The notes beneath the pieces were generated by a model. That model was not told the DNA's origin, did not search any database, and saw only the letters and a program-made list of their open reading frames with translations. Below are positions 33,968 to 44,962 of a DNA stretch of 64,000 nt, one piece after another. The stretch is from Chimonanthus salicifolius (Eukaryota > Streptophyta > Magnoliopsida > Laurales > Calycanthaceae), in NCBI GenBank assembly GCA_013350335.1, contig CM023542.1, positions 6,248,025-6,312,024 of the forward strand, in the 5' to 3' direction. The position numbers and the translations under genes are program-made. Each line of letters starts with the position of its first letter. Within the stretch, counting starts at the first letter, position 1.

Positions 33968-34744
33968 TTAATACGATGTTTTTAAGCTATACTAAGAAAT
34001 TTCTAAGATAAATCGGCCCCTTTTCAGAGTCCAAACAGTCCCTAGTCTGTCCAAAGATGAATCTTATGTACAAAGAGGGGACAAAAATGTCTGTCCAACC
34101 AAAACACTGACAAGAACATGGTTGTACAAGTGTAGTATTGTACCCATCACAGGCCAGTTTGGACTTGGAAGTTCTTTAATAAAACGGCTGGCATAGGATG
34201 GGAGAAGGAGATTTTCTGGAAGGGTTTAAAAATCGGGTGAATTCTAATAATGAATTTGGTCACTTGGTTATTTACTTTTACTTTCACTTTCACATGGTTT
34301 TCACTCGATTTTTCCTTCATTCCACTTATAAACTTAGACTTCACTCCAATTATCTTCTTACTGAGCCATCTGCTGAGTGAGTCTAATATTTAAAGTAAAA
34401 AAAGTATTGTAAACCAGAAATTTTAAGTAAAAATGAAGAGCTAGGGAAGAGTGGTTAAGAACAAAGCTAACATTGGGCAGATCTACAGTGTGAAAAGGTG
34501 GGCTACGAGCTTGGCTTATGGGTTCATTTTAAATTTAATTGTTGATTTAAATATATTTAGTTAAAGGGAATTGATTGTGCACTGATGCTTTTCTCTAATA
34601 AAGAATTGAATGATGTAAATTTGAGGTTCTTCCCATTTTTTAAATTTAATTCTTCATAAAAGAAAAAGTACAAATGTACAATGCAACTCTTTTACTTAAA
34701 TAGCTGATAATAAATTCACGCCTTATTCAGAGTTCATATGGGAG

Positions 34745-34924
34745 TAATGACCTTGCGTTATATAAGTTTTCACTATAGTGCACCACCTTTAATAAGTAAA
34801 AGACCATTTTATCATTATTTTTCTTCTTCTCTCTCTTTTTTCTTTAAAAAAGAGAGAAGCAAAATAGTCTTTTACTTTTATGAGTGGTGCACCATGGTGA
34901 AAACTCATGGTGCATAGATCATTA
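34745..34924. mobile_element. fold-back MITE with GTGCACCAC arms
   Basis: Ends TAATGACC and GATCATTA are inverted with one mismatch. Arms AAGTTTTCACTATAGTGCACC and AGTTTTCACCATGGTGCACC face each other, as do AAGTAAAAGACCATTTT and its partner, around a CT/GA-rich centre. Confidence 0.75.
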
Positions 34925-36135
34925 TTCCTTCATCTAGATGTATTCAGACTTATAACTCTTATAATTTTAACTTTATAAAAAAAATACTCCATATTAACTT
35001 CATTTAACTATTTATCACAATTTAAAAATTAGTCCTGTTTGATGAAAATTCTCTAAATAAAAATGTAAACTCAAACCCTCAAAGAATCAAGAAATGGCTA
35101 GAATGGTGTGAACACTTTCCAACTGCTTTTGACTAATTGAAAATCTTAGCCGCATCTATGGTGAAATTGGCTGCATGTAATCATGGTGTTCATTCAAGTC
35201 AAATTAGGTTTCAACAAGGGTCACTTATCACTCAACCTCAACTTTATGATTAAATTTGAATCTCATGCCAAGTGTTGATGCATTGAATTGTTATATGCTG
35301 AATTTAAAAATTAGTTTTATCAAAAACGTTTTAAATACTTAATTTAAATGAAATAAATTACTAGTGGAACTAAAAAGAAAAAGATGTTATAATATTTTAA
35401 TTATTTTAAAATAATATCAAAAAAAATCTATGAAAAATGGGTGTGAACATAAGTGTTTACAAGTGTACGTGTCAAAGCATCTCTTTTACAAAGATGAGAG
35501 TGTTCATCGAATCTAATAAGAATTATGGCACTTAAAAAAGAATTATGACTCACCAGTGTTCATAATTCTACTACAAAACCACATTAGGGTTTCCATTTAA
35601 TTTAAGAATGGCCGTTGGATCTTACGATTCTTATCACATCAAAATACCGGCATTTCTCAAGATCCCCGCATGCCTTGAAAATAAAAGATCATCATCTTTC
35701 CCATCCATGAAAAGCTTCTGCAAATCTTCATCTTTTACTGCTTCCTTTTTACCCTTTTCCTTTTCCTAAAAATACTTTCTCCAATACTAAAAAGGAGAGA
35801 TCTAGAGACTTGGTAAGAACTTGGAGCAATTCATTTATCAGACTAATTTTTTGGGCTAAATACCCCTGCAATTCATTTATCAGACTAATTTTTTGGGCTA
35901 AATACCCCTCCTAACTAGTGTCAATACATATGGATTAGGGGGATACTTTAGTCAAACGAAATGACCGACGACGTTTTATAGAAGAGCCTCGTTTGAAGGA
36001 GGAGAGATTGTTGGATAGCAAACGAATCACTCCACCAATCAAACCAGTCTTTTGACCTGGATATCCAGTCCTAACAAGTTCAGACATGAAACCCTTAACC
36101 TTGTTTAATACATAATTGTCAGAGCTCTTCTCACG

Positions 36136-36248
36136 GTGCACCTCTTAAAACAAAATTTCAATTTTACCCTTACTTTCTTTTTCCCTCTTTTCATTTATCC
36201 CAAATGTAAAGATAAAATTGAAATTTACTTTTAAAAGATGGTGGTGCA
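36136..36248. mobile_element. small fold-back MITE, related type
   Basis: GTGCACCTCTTAAAACAAAATTTCAATTTT at the left pairs with a right arm whose reverse complement is TGCACCACCATCTTTTAAAA then GTAAATTTCAATTTT. It is about 110 bp and shares the TGCACC end with the element at 34745. Confidence 0.6.
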
Positions 36249-36758
36249 AAAATCAATACCCTCTCTAATTAGGTTTCAATGTATTTTCCATTCACAACAA
36301 AAAACCTTAGTTCCAGGCAATTCTAACTCAAAGGAAAAATAGAAATAATTCATGCAATTTCTTCCGCTTTTTTTACTGATGTCTCCACTTCTACTTTCCT
36401 GTTCTCATTCTACAATTTTTCTTTTCATTCACACCATCCAAAGTAATAAATAATAGTAAGCACACATGATGGCCACTAATCAAAATCTAAACAGACTTGT
36501 ATCATTTCATAATCCTAACATTCACAATCAAGCCACACAACTTTAACCCCCCAAAAAAAAAAAAATTAACACTCATATTAACAACAAACAGACACTAGGC
36601 TATCTCAGTCCGAAAATGACAAAAACACATGAATATTTTTGTCTGACCTTTTCAAGAATGAAAAATCTAAGTCCCTATCAGTAAGTAAAGAAACAACAAG
36701 CTTGAAGAGTTGAAGGAGTGGGAGGGGGAACTGACCCTTTACAGGGGTGAAGTAAGGG

Positions 36759-38914
36759 CTACAATAAGAGCAAGGCCATGAACATAACAACAGTTGCAGT
36801 AAATGCAGTTTCATGTTGAAAGGTAAGCCTCCATGAATCTGCAGTGGCCAAGCTTGCCAACCATGAGTCATCTGTTAGCATCACACTCGCAGACCCTGTT
36901 CCGGCCGGTTCTGTTCCTGTCGATCCGCTGCTTCCTGTATATCCCAATCCTGTTCCTGTTGATGACCCAGTTTCTGTTGTCGTTGGAGGAGGATCTTTTG
37001 ATGCTTTCTCACTGTAAACATCAAAGGCAAGTTCGAGTTAGATTGTGATCACTCAAAGGAGAAACAAAAAGATGGAAAGAGAGAAAAACTAACATCAGAT
37101 GATAAAGAAAAATAAAATAAAAAACGACCAAACTCTTAGAAATAATTTCAGGAAGATGGGTGAGTGCTGTATGAGATATATAGGACACCAGATATAAGAA
37201 ATTAAGGATTAGAAAGTTGGAAAAGAAGGGGAATGGGTTCTGAAATTTCAGGAAAGAAGGGGAGTGAAACATATGATTTTTGGTAAGATAAAATATAAAA
37301 TTAAAATTAATAAAAGAAGGCAAACAAAAAAATGTTAAAAGGGCAAAAAACTGAAACTTAAAAAAGGGAGATTTTCATCTACCTTGAAACAGATGGGCAG
37401 AAGACGATCTCATAATCTGCAGCATTACAGGTAAAGGTACTAGTGGCATCATCATAAGCGTAGCTATACGACGTGGGGCACACCGCCTTGAACATCTGTG
37501 AATACACGGATGGTCGACACGTGTCCGGCGTACCAAACTCGCCGCTGCAACAATATTCCGGTGTCCCAAACGCCTCACACGCGCTCCTGCAACCCTCTCC
37601 CTCTCCCACTCGGAGCTCCGCAGGGCAGACTCGATTGAGGTCCGCGACACAACCCGTCGTGCCGCACGTGCCAGATCCGCCGGACCCGACTATCGCCATG
37701 GGCAAGTTATAGCCATCCACTAAGCTGACGTCGTAGAAATCCAGGCCACCGGATACGCCAAGAGTAAATTCGGCGAGGGTGGACGGAGGAGTGGCACCGG
37801 AGCCGGCGCATTCGACATGGGTGGAGCCGCAGTCGCCAGTGGTGCAGCTGCCCTGGGCCTGGCCGAAAGTGTCAAAGCTGCAGCCCGTCCTGCCCCAGAA
37901 CCTGCCAGACCATCCCGTCGGGGCTTGGAGCGTCCGAGTAGTTGCCTGGGGTAGCTCAAAGCCGGTGGTTTCCAGTTCTGGGCTGCCTGCGTTTGAGAGG
38001 ATTCCCGGCCAAACGGTGTATTGGCAGTTGTTGGTGAATGTGAATGTGGCTCCCAAAATCCCTGCATTGCAAGAATCACACACTCAAATGACTTTTGATT
38101 GCTTCCATTTTGGAAATGAGCATTCCTCTTTTCCAATTTCCATTCAAAAATGGTAATTTTACACAAAAATACTCTCATTTCCTTCCATCCAAACGGAATC
38201 GGTCACTCAAATGAGTAATAGAGTGCATTTATAAGTACCCAATAGGCCAATACATGCTTTCTTCTACTTAGAAAATAAAAATTGTGCTTTGTTGCGGCTT
38301 GGAAAATGGCCATTCCTCTTTCCGCGCAAAACCGTCATTTACTTGTTTACTGGAGAGAGAAAAAAAAAAGAGCATTTCCTTCCTTACATCCAAACAGAAT
38401 CATTCACCAAAATGTGTCCCACACTGCATTTGGAAGCTTACCCAGATCGTGAATGGTTGGGATTTGGAAAATGGCCATTTCCCTTTCCATGCAAAATGGT
38501 AGTTTTCTAGAAAACTTCTTTCTATGTAGCAAACATGCACAGAGAGAAAATTAATATGTTAAAATAAAATTATTCTTAACTAAAACAGAGGTTTATCATT
38601 ATAGTAAAAAATAAGTTTTTAAGAAAGTAATTCCTTTTCATGCATCTAAAATGAGAATAATATCCGTCCATCCATTTTTTTTCTCACTTAAACAGAGTGT
38701 CATTCATTCTAGATAGCATTAACCAAACAGAGGAACACAAGGGCAGACCCAAAAACAGCAGATGTAAAATACAACGGCTACATTTCAGCACCACGCCGCA
38801 GCAGTTCATGAGACAGTGAAGAAAAAAATGGCAGTAGGAGAATCTGTTACCTTTAACCATTAGAATGAAACCGAAGCTGAAAACATGAGCGTAAGAGAGG
38901 ACGCAAAGATCCAT
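36759..38914 (-). CDS. thaumatin-like protein (PR-5 family) with C-terminal hydrophobic tail
   Basis: Secreted, disulphide-rich protein of the osmotin/thaumatin-like family, associated with defence and development. Exons (minus): 38851-38914, 37383-38061, 36759-37011; 996 nt, 331 aa. The N-terminus MDLCVLSYAHVFSFGFILMV is a signal peptide; the mature domain starts near GATFTFTNNC. Sixteen cysteines are present in family spacing. The thaumatin signature reads GQAQGSCTTGDCGSTHVEC. Residues of the acidic-cleft REDDD set can be placed (GRFWGR, LAEF, GLDFYDVSLVDG, YDDATSTFTC). After the last cysteine (VFCPSVS) comes a Ser/Thr/Gly/Pro-rich stretch of about 60 residues, then a tail ending TATVVMFMALLLL. 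Such a tail fits a GPI-anchor signal; this is inferred. The domain is full length, so enzyme-like or antifungal activity is possible but not shown. Coding exons are clearly GC-richer than their surroundings. Confidence 0.95.
38098..38510. repeat. threefold imperfect direct repeat in intron 1 of the thaumatin-like gene
   Basis: TTTTGGAAATGAGCATTCCT, CTTGGAAAATGGCCATTCCT and TTTGGAAAATGGCCATTTCC begin three related units. Each contains a CTTTCC/CTTTTCC then CCGTCATTT- or ATGGTAATTTT-like piece, and two carry CTTCCATCCAAACGGAATC / CTTACATCCAAACAGAATC. Probably one transposon relic duplicated twice. Confidence 0.65.
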
Positions 38915-39153
38915 TTCTCTAATCTCTCTTTCTCTCTCTATCTTCCTGGTGTCTGTATGAAAATCACTTGCAGGGAATATCACTCACTGCAGAAAAATGT
39001 GCATTGATTGGAAAATTGGGGTTTATTTTTCTGGGTTTCTGGGGAGAGGGAGGAAGAAGGGGAAGCAGAGTGATGAGGAGAAGAGCAGAAGCCGAGCAGG
39101 GTTTTTTGTCCTTTGCAGGTGCCACTGTGCCAGTAAGACTTTGATGGGACGAG

Positions 39154-39180
39154 AAGAGAGAGAGAGAGAGAGAGAGAGAG
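39154..39180. repeat. (GA)n microsatellite in the 5' flank of the thaumatin-like gene
   Basis: About 12 GA units, reading (CT)n in the gene's direction, about 240-270 bp upstream of its ATG. CT-rich tracts are common in plant 5' leaders and core promoters. Confidence 0.85.
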
Positions 39181-39342
39181 TGAGTGAGTGTAATTGGACT
39201 GCTAATCTTGCTGCTCTGCACTCCCAGTAAAAAATCCAAGGAAAATATAATAATAATGATAAGATGATTGTAGCATTACCCATTACCACCCGTTGCCTGA
39301 GAATTTAGTCAGACCAAACAAGAAATCAATCTTTAGAAAATA

Positions 39343-39537
39343 TAAGGGCTACACCTTGAGTCGGACGGGCCGACTTTTAATAAATTTAACTTTAACCTAT
39401 GTCATGTCATAACATATTGAACCCGACGTGCCCCAACCCGAATTAAAAATCTGATTTAATCAACACGATCCGACCCGATTTTGTAATACCCTTGACTCGA
39501 CTTGACCCGACCCGACCTGACCCGCGTTGCAGCCCTA
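39343..39537. mobile_element. hAT-like GGGTCGGG-family relic
   Basis: Starts TAAGGGCTACACCTTGAGTC and ends GCGTTGCAGCCCTA, so the ends are imperfect inverted repeats (AGGGCTxCAxC). The 3' half is CTTGACCCGACCCGACCTGA. About 430 bp upstream of the thaumatin-like gene's ATG. Confidence 0.6.
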
Positions 39538-40009
39538 GGTCCAGATGTCCACTGTATTAAGGCTGAGATGTGAACAGACAACCAAATGTCCACTTTGTAT
39601 CAGTTGGTGATTTGGGTGGTTGATGAAATGGCCAGAAGATGAAATGAATAGATGAGAATGTGAAAGAGAAAGGGAATAATAAAACAAAAAGGATAGTCCA
39701 AAATCTAAAATCTGACTAGCCTTCCGATTTGATTTGGATTTGCTTTTTTAGATGCCACCCCCAACCCTTAATAACGGCGAAGAGGGAAAGGAGAAAATGA
39801 CAGAGAAGTTAATGAAAATCACATGGATATTTTCCTTTGGATTTCATTTGCACTTTCATTAAGAAAAGTTTTCCATTCTCTACGAGACTCAAGACATGCT
39901 GCCCAGTACCCACTCCCTTCTTGCTGCTTTGCCTTTGTATACACAAAAAGAAAGAGAAGAAGAGAGAGAGAGATTAGGATTTTTGGATAAAGGGTTTTAT
40001 ATTAGGTTA

Positions 40010-40183
40010 ATAAATCCGAGTCGGGTTGGGTCGCATTGAAATTTAAAGATCTCAACCCAATTCAATCTGAATTCTGTTCGGCTTTTTTTTCTCAACCCGA
40101 CCCGACCCTATGGCTCAACCCTTGTAACCTGACCCTCATAATTTCTCGGGTCGGGTCAAAACCCGACCTGAGTTGCAGCCCTA
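40010..40183. mobile_element. hAT-like GGGTCGGG-family relic
   Basis: Contains GAGTCGGGTTGGGTCGCATT at the left and CTCGGGTCGGGTCAAAACCC at the right, and ends GAGTTGCAGCCCTAA like the copy at 39343. The left end is not clear. Confidence 0.55.
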
Positions 40184-40424
40184 AGAAAATGTGAATTAAA
40201 GCCTCTGCTTTTCATATATATTTTAAGGAAAAGATGCATCACTTTTGACCTTTCCGGCTTTCCCATTTCATCTCCCCACACGCAGTAATTGTGATTTTAG
40301 AATACTATAAAATTCTAGACTAATAAGTATTTATTGAAAAACATTTGATGTTACTTGGAATTCTTTTCGAAAAATAATTAAATTTATTTTTTATCATTAT
40401 TTTTTCAATTTTATATTTTTAAGG

Positions 40425-40587
40425 TTTTTTTTTTAATTTACGTATAGAAAACTGCATCAAACCCAACATAAAACTCCCACAGGTGATATTCACTTTCCTT
40501 AAGATACACCAGGTTAGACCTATGGGGACTCAAACTTGGTACCTCCTACTTTCTGAGACTGGAGGTTAATTAGTTGAGATACACCCA
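40425..40587 (-). mobile_element. tRNA-derived SINE, family 1, minus-strand copy
   Basis: Read on the minus strand: GGGTGTATCTCAACTAATTA (A box region), then AAGTTTGAGTCCCCATAGG (B box region), then CACCTGTGGGAG and an A-run. This is collinear with the SINE at 30671. No target duplication was resolved. Confidence 0.65.
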
Positions 40588-40702
40588 TGCAAGTTTTAAT
40601 ATTTATAAAATATCTAAATCCTCCAATTTTCTCTAACTCTCGCATTTTGCAAGTGATAAACTGTTTGACAAAATTACACACAATTTTTCTGTCTCATATT
40701 TA

Positions 40703-41359
40703 GGGGAGCCATATAGACACTCGAGATTTTTTTTCTTACACACCCATTTTCCAAAAGTTGATGAAAATTACATTTTTACCCTTCCACTTAAAAACACCTC
40801 ATCCTTTTAACGATTTTCACTGAATGAATTCGTTCCAAAGAATTTAAAAATTCGTTCAAATGAAGTGGGTTGTGAAGTGAGAATTTCAAAAAAAACCGTT
40901 ACTCGACCGATTTCTACAAACAAGGTATCAAAATTCATCTACTCTGAATTCTATGAACTCCGGGAATGATTTTAAGTAAAAAATGTATAGTTTTGGACTT
41001 AAAAAATCGTACCCAAAGAATTAAGAGGAAAGTTTTTTAATTTTTTGGGTACGAATTTTGAAGCTCAAAACTATATCTTTTTCACTTAAAATCATTCCCG
41101 GAGTTCATAAAATTCAAAGTAGATGAATTTTGATACCTTATTTGTAGAAATTGGTTGAGAAACGGGTTCATTTGAAAATCTCACTTCACAACCCATTTTA
41201 TTCGAAGGAATTCAAATATTGGTTCGAACCAATTCATTCAGTGAAAATCGTTTGGAGGATGAGGCGTTTTTAAGTGGAAGGGCAAAAAGGTAATTTCCAT
41301 CAACTTTTGGAAAACGGGTGTATAGGAAAAGATTTCCCGGGTGTCTATATGGGCTCCCC
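40703..41359. mobile_element. 657-bp fold-back transposon, almost entirely palindromic
   Basis: The left end GGGGAGCCATATAGACACTC is matched by the right end, reverse complement GGGGAGCCCATATAGACACC. The arms stay paired through TTTTCCAAAAGTTGATG, CCCTTCCACTTAAAAAC, CGATTTTCACTGAATGAATT, AAGGTATCAAAATTCATCTA and AACTCCGGGAATGATTTTAA to a centre at about 41030. Each arm is roughly 325 bp. The flanks carry a 7-bp duplication ATATTTA (40696-40702, 41360-41366). There is no coding capacity. Long arms without an inner gene fit a fold-back or MULE-type MITE; class not settled. Confidence 0.88.
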
Positions 41360-41497
41360 ATATTTATTATCATTCTATAAATAAGATTTTTATCATTTTA
41401 AATTTATTTCCAGATACACACTAATAGATTAAACTCAAATTTTACTTGAAGAAGTTACAACTTTTTCATCTTTTATTTATTCAAAATCACTTCTTTT

Positions 41498-41576
41498 CAG
41501 GGCCGGTCCTGAGATTTCAAAGGCCCTAGGCGAACTCTTAAAAGGAGGCATTTTGCCCTTATATATACTAAAAAAA

Positions 41577-41627
<51 letters not shown>

Positions 41628-42472
41628 AAGTGTGAAATATCCAAATAAAATATAAAAATCAAATTTATAACAAAGTATTATTTAAAATTTATTCTTCTCA
41701 GATTTTGACATGCAAAATTACTAATTAAATTAGTATATTCAAGTTCTTTTAACATATCTTTTTCAATAAATTTATAAATAATTAATAAGTTCTTTTTTAT
41801 AAATTTATAGCTTTTCATATTTTATTATCTTTTTTACTTTTTATTGTTTTTTTTTAAATAAAACACTAAACACCCAAAACAGATCTCAAACACCTATTAA
41901 GAATTCAAAATGACAGGATCGATGAAAAAAATACCTGCAAATCTGAAGTATGCAACTTAGCAAGCTGAAGTCGAGAGAGAAGAGAGAGAGAGAGTCAGAG
42001 AGAGATCAGAGGAGAGCGAGAGAGCACAGTGAGAGAGTGAGAGATCAATGAGAGAGAAGGAGAAGAGATGCTGCTGGTGTTTTTGGATTTAAAAAAAGGC
42101 GTACATTTTGACCGTTTTGAAGAGGAATACGAACCAATAGAAAACGTGGAAGAAGACGAACGGGCAGGAAGAAAATGCGGAAATCGAAGCAATGGAACTC
42201 AGAAGCCAGAATGCACGGATGTTTCGCGCACGGAAATGCGGAACCGCATTCCGCATGTGGGAACTTGGAACGTGCGCGGCGCTCACTTGAAAACGAGGAA
42301 CCGCGTTCCGCACGTGGACGGGGAACGCGGTCCGCGAAACTGAGAGGGATTTTGGGCGGGATATTGGGCCAGGCCCCGAGGCCCTTTACAAGTTATATAG
42401 ATCTTTGGAGGCCTTGCCTATTGGGAGGTCCTAGGCTCGAGCCTACTTCGCCTCTAAGCAGGGCCGGGCCTG
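41498..42472. mobile_element. hAT-type non-autonomous element, 975 bp, with GC-rich passenger
   Basis: Ends CAGGGCCGGTCCTG and, inverted, CAGGCCCGGCCCTG. The flanks are a perfect 8-bp duplication CTTCTTTT (41490-41497 and 42473-42480), which identifies the hAT mode of insertion. Subterminal GGCCCTAGGCGAA / GGTCCTAGGCTCG repeats follow. Inside are an (AT)n tract, a GA-rich tract, and a GC-rich block (about 42095-42350) unlike the surroundings, with AACCGCATTCCGCATGTGGG and AACCGCGTTCCGCACGTGGA as near repeats. No transposase is present. Confidence 0.9.
41581..41624. repeat. (AT)n microsatellite inside the hAT element
   Basis: About 21 AT units between A- and T-rich arms. Confidence 0.9.
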
Positions 42473-42949
42473 CTTCTTTTAAAGTTAAATTTTGTCAAAA
42501 AGTGAATTTATCAAAATAATTCATTCTCATTATTTGATATAAGCTCAGTGAAAAATTAACCATCACGTTTACAAAATCTAAAGGTCTTGAACTCTTTACT
42601 GAAAGTTTACACAAACTTTTGTAAACTTGTTCATAACGGATAGTCTTGCTCATAGGTTAAATTACTAAATTACAACTAATGCCATTAGAGTAGATATCCA
42701 CTATCCTGCACAGGTGACAACTTTTTACCTGAATTGGTAATCTATGTATGATTACCACTCTATCCTAAATGATTTCTTTATACCATATGAGTGATCTCAA
42801 ACTGCCAATCAATGGAGTAATATGATAAATCCATCGAATATTGGGTGGAAGGCATGAAAATGAAAGAAATTGAAAAAAAAAAGTCGTAGCAAAAAGAAGT
42901 GGTGCTGGGATCATTTGTCCTACATGTTCAAATCAAATTGATCCATGAA

Positions 42950-44000
42950 GACAACTGACTCGACTAAAAAAAATGAAGTTTGGGTCATGCATTTCTCAAA
43001 AAAAAAAAAAAAAATTGACTTGACCCAACTTGACCTAAAATAAATTAAGGTTGGTTGGACCCGAACCCAGATTGAATTATATTAAAATTTAAATAATTTA
43101 TTGACTTTGAACTCCACTGATCAGTTATCACATGGACTCGGCTCTCTGAGCTGGATCAGGGTCTCACATTCCATATCTCATTTTGCTGACATGAAAGGAA
43201 AGCCCTTTTATCGGTCATTTTTATTAAATATATTTATCTTTCATTTTCTAATTTTTATATAAATTCTGATTGAATGGGGTTGGATAAAATAAAATTTAAG
43301 TATGACCAGGTTGAGCTAGTAGCTTAAAAAAGCTAAATCGGGCTGGGTCAAACATAAAATATGTTGTTACTTATAAGTTATGACTAATCTTACCCATTGC
43401 CACCCCCTCTACTCCCTTTTCTATACCCACTCTTACCATGTTTCTTAGGGTGGCAACTCGGCCAAGCTGAGCTGTGTTTGGGCTTGCTTGAGCCTAAGCC
43501 CTAAAGGGCAATTTAAGCGCCTAAAAACTGACCTTCGACCCAGACTAATCCAAATCAGTGAAATCCGAACTTGACCCGAATTATATTTGTTGGACCAAGC
43601 CAGAGATGTATGAGCAGTTTATTCAGATTTACGCTTCTTTGAGCTTAAAATTCAAATATATATTATATTTGGGAGTTTTACGCTGGGCTTCCCACGATTT
43701 CTCACACTTAAATTCAAAAAAAATATATCAATTAACAAAAACTAGATTTTATACTTCCCACGATTTCTCACACTTAAATTCAAAAAAAATATATCAATTA
43801 ACAAAAACTAGATTTTATAAAATATGATTCAAATTCAACCTTTCGTATCAAACCTGGGCCTTCATGCACTTAGACTTAGGCCCAACTTGAATTCTAATCC
43901 AAACTTGGTGTTTTGGGCATGAAAATGAACCCGACCTTATCCCACGTGAACTTGAACCCAATTGTTTTTGGGTTTTTCACCGTGAAAATGGGCCCAAGTT
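42950..44000. mobile_element. cluster of GACCC/GGGTC-family fragments
   Basis: Words such as CTTGACCCAACTTGACC, GGGCTGGGTCAAAC, CCTTCGACCCAGACTAATCC and CATGAAAATGAACCCGACC recur. No complete element or clean ends could be seen. Confidence 0.4.
43655..43819 (+). repeat. SINE family 1 3' tail with a perfect 66-bp tandem duplication
   Basis: GGGAGTTTTACGCTGGGCTTCCCACGATTTCTCACACTTAAATTC plus an A-run (read in pieces) matches the 3' part of the SINE at 30671 (GGTATTACACTGGGTATCCC...TCTAAATTC). The unit starting CTTCCCACGATTTCTCACAC is then repeated exactly: 43688-43753 and 43754-43819. Confidence 0.75.
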
Positions 44001-44844
44001 ATACTCCTATTGTTTCATGCTCGGTAGTAAATTGGTTCGAAAAAATGCTAATAAATTTGTTAGGTATGTATTTTGTGAAAATATACAGGGAAGTTCAAAA
44101 ATTCTGAAAATATTACAGTTTGCCAAACAAAAAATTCGTATCATTTTGGAAACTTGATATAATTGGTTTTTTTTTTTACTAAAAATCACATATATTTTGA
44201 AATGGCTAATTTAACAAAAATTGTAGGCGATTTTTTTTGAATAACCTAGAAAACCCATATATAATTTATTAGCTTAATATAATTTTTTAATTTTAAAATA
44301 AAGTATATAATTGGCATATATATATATATATATATATATTTAAAATAAAAAATTATTAGTATCAATGTATTAAACTGATTATTATTTTTATGTTGTTAGA
44401 TGATGATGAAGATTGTGGGGAAGCATGTTGGGGTGGGGCACCACCATGATTGATTCTAAGAGAATAATAAAGAAATCAATAACCTGTGGTCAGTGCTCAC
44501 ATGGAAGGCATTGGATTCTTCTGTATTTGTCTGTCTGTTAGGCCCGTGACTTAGAATAAAAGCATCTCAGTCTCCAATATCTACTGCTTTTCTCTTCTTT
44601 TTAAACCTTTTTATCTTGTCATTTGTCAACGTTGTTTGCCGCCGTCTCTCTGCCTAATTTCAATATTCACACTCAACTACACTCATTATCTCATACTATT
44701 TCTGTATTTTTTGAATGAAATGAAATTGTGTTACATTAGATGATGATTTTGATGAAAAATGATAATTGAATATTTTTTTTAATGATGGAAAGTGTTTATA
44801 CGTAGAAGATTTTACTTAATTAATTTTTCAGAACACGTGCAAAC

Positions 44845-44962
44845 CTTTTTATATATATCGTATTCAAATGATGAAGAGTAGCTCTATAGAAGAATTTAAA
44901 TGTGAATTCAACTCGAGACCTTCTTTTATGAGAAAAGTTTTTTTAACTGTCAACTCAACTTC
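44845..44962 (-). mobile_element. tRNA-like SINE, family 2
   Basis: On the minus strand: GTTGAGTTGACAGTTAAAAA, then TCTCATAAAAGAAGGTCTCG, GAGTTGAATTC and TCTATAGAGCTACTCTTCAT. The GAxTTGACxGTxAA box and GTCTCGAGTTGAATT resemble pol III A and B boxes. Three related copies occur in this window, all minus. Confidence 0.6.

Larger units (their letters stand above)
32941..36758. other. intergenic DNA between the fold-back element and the thaumatin-like gene
   Basis: AT-rich and without a supported gene. It holds a short (AT)n run at about 33947-33968, two small fold-back MITEs (listed) and a short direct repeat near 35825-35910 in which ATTCATTTATCAGACTAATT and GGGCTAAATACCCCT occur twice. Sequence next to 36758 should be the 3' UTR of the thaumatin-like gene. 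Confidence 0.5.

Noticed and set aside
37379..38178. Other long frames on both strands over the thaumatin-like exon 2
   Set aside because: They are shadows of a GC-rich coding exon; only the minus frame with 16 cysteines and the thaumatin signature is coding.
42068..42519. Two overlapping plus-strand open frames (91 and 114 codons) as a gene
   Set aside because: They lie wholly inside a defined hAT element, have no family signature, and arise from a GC-rich repeat-like block.
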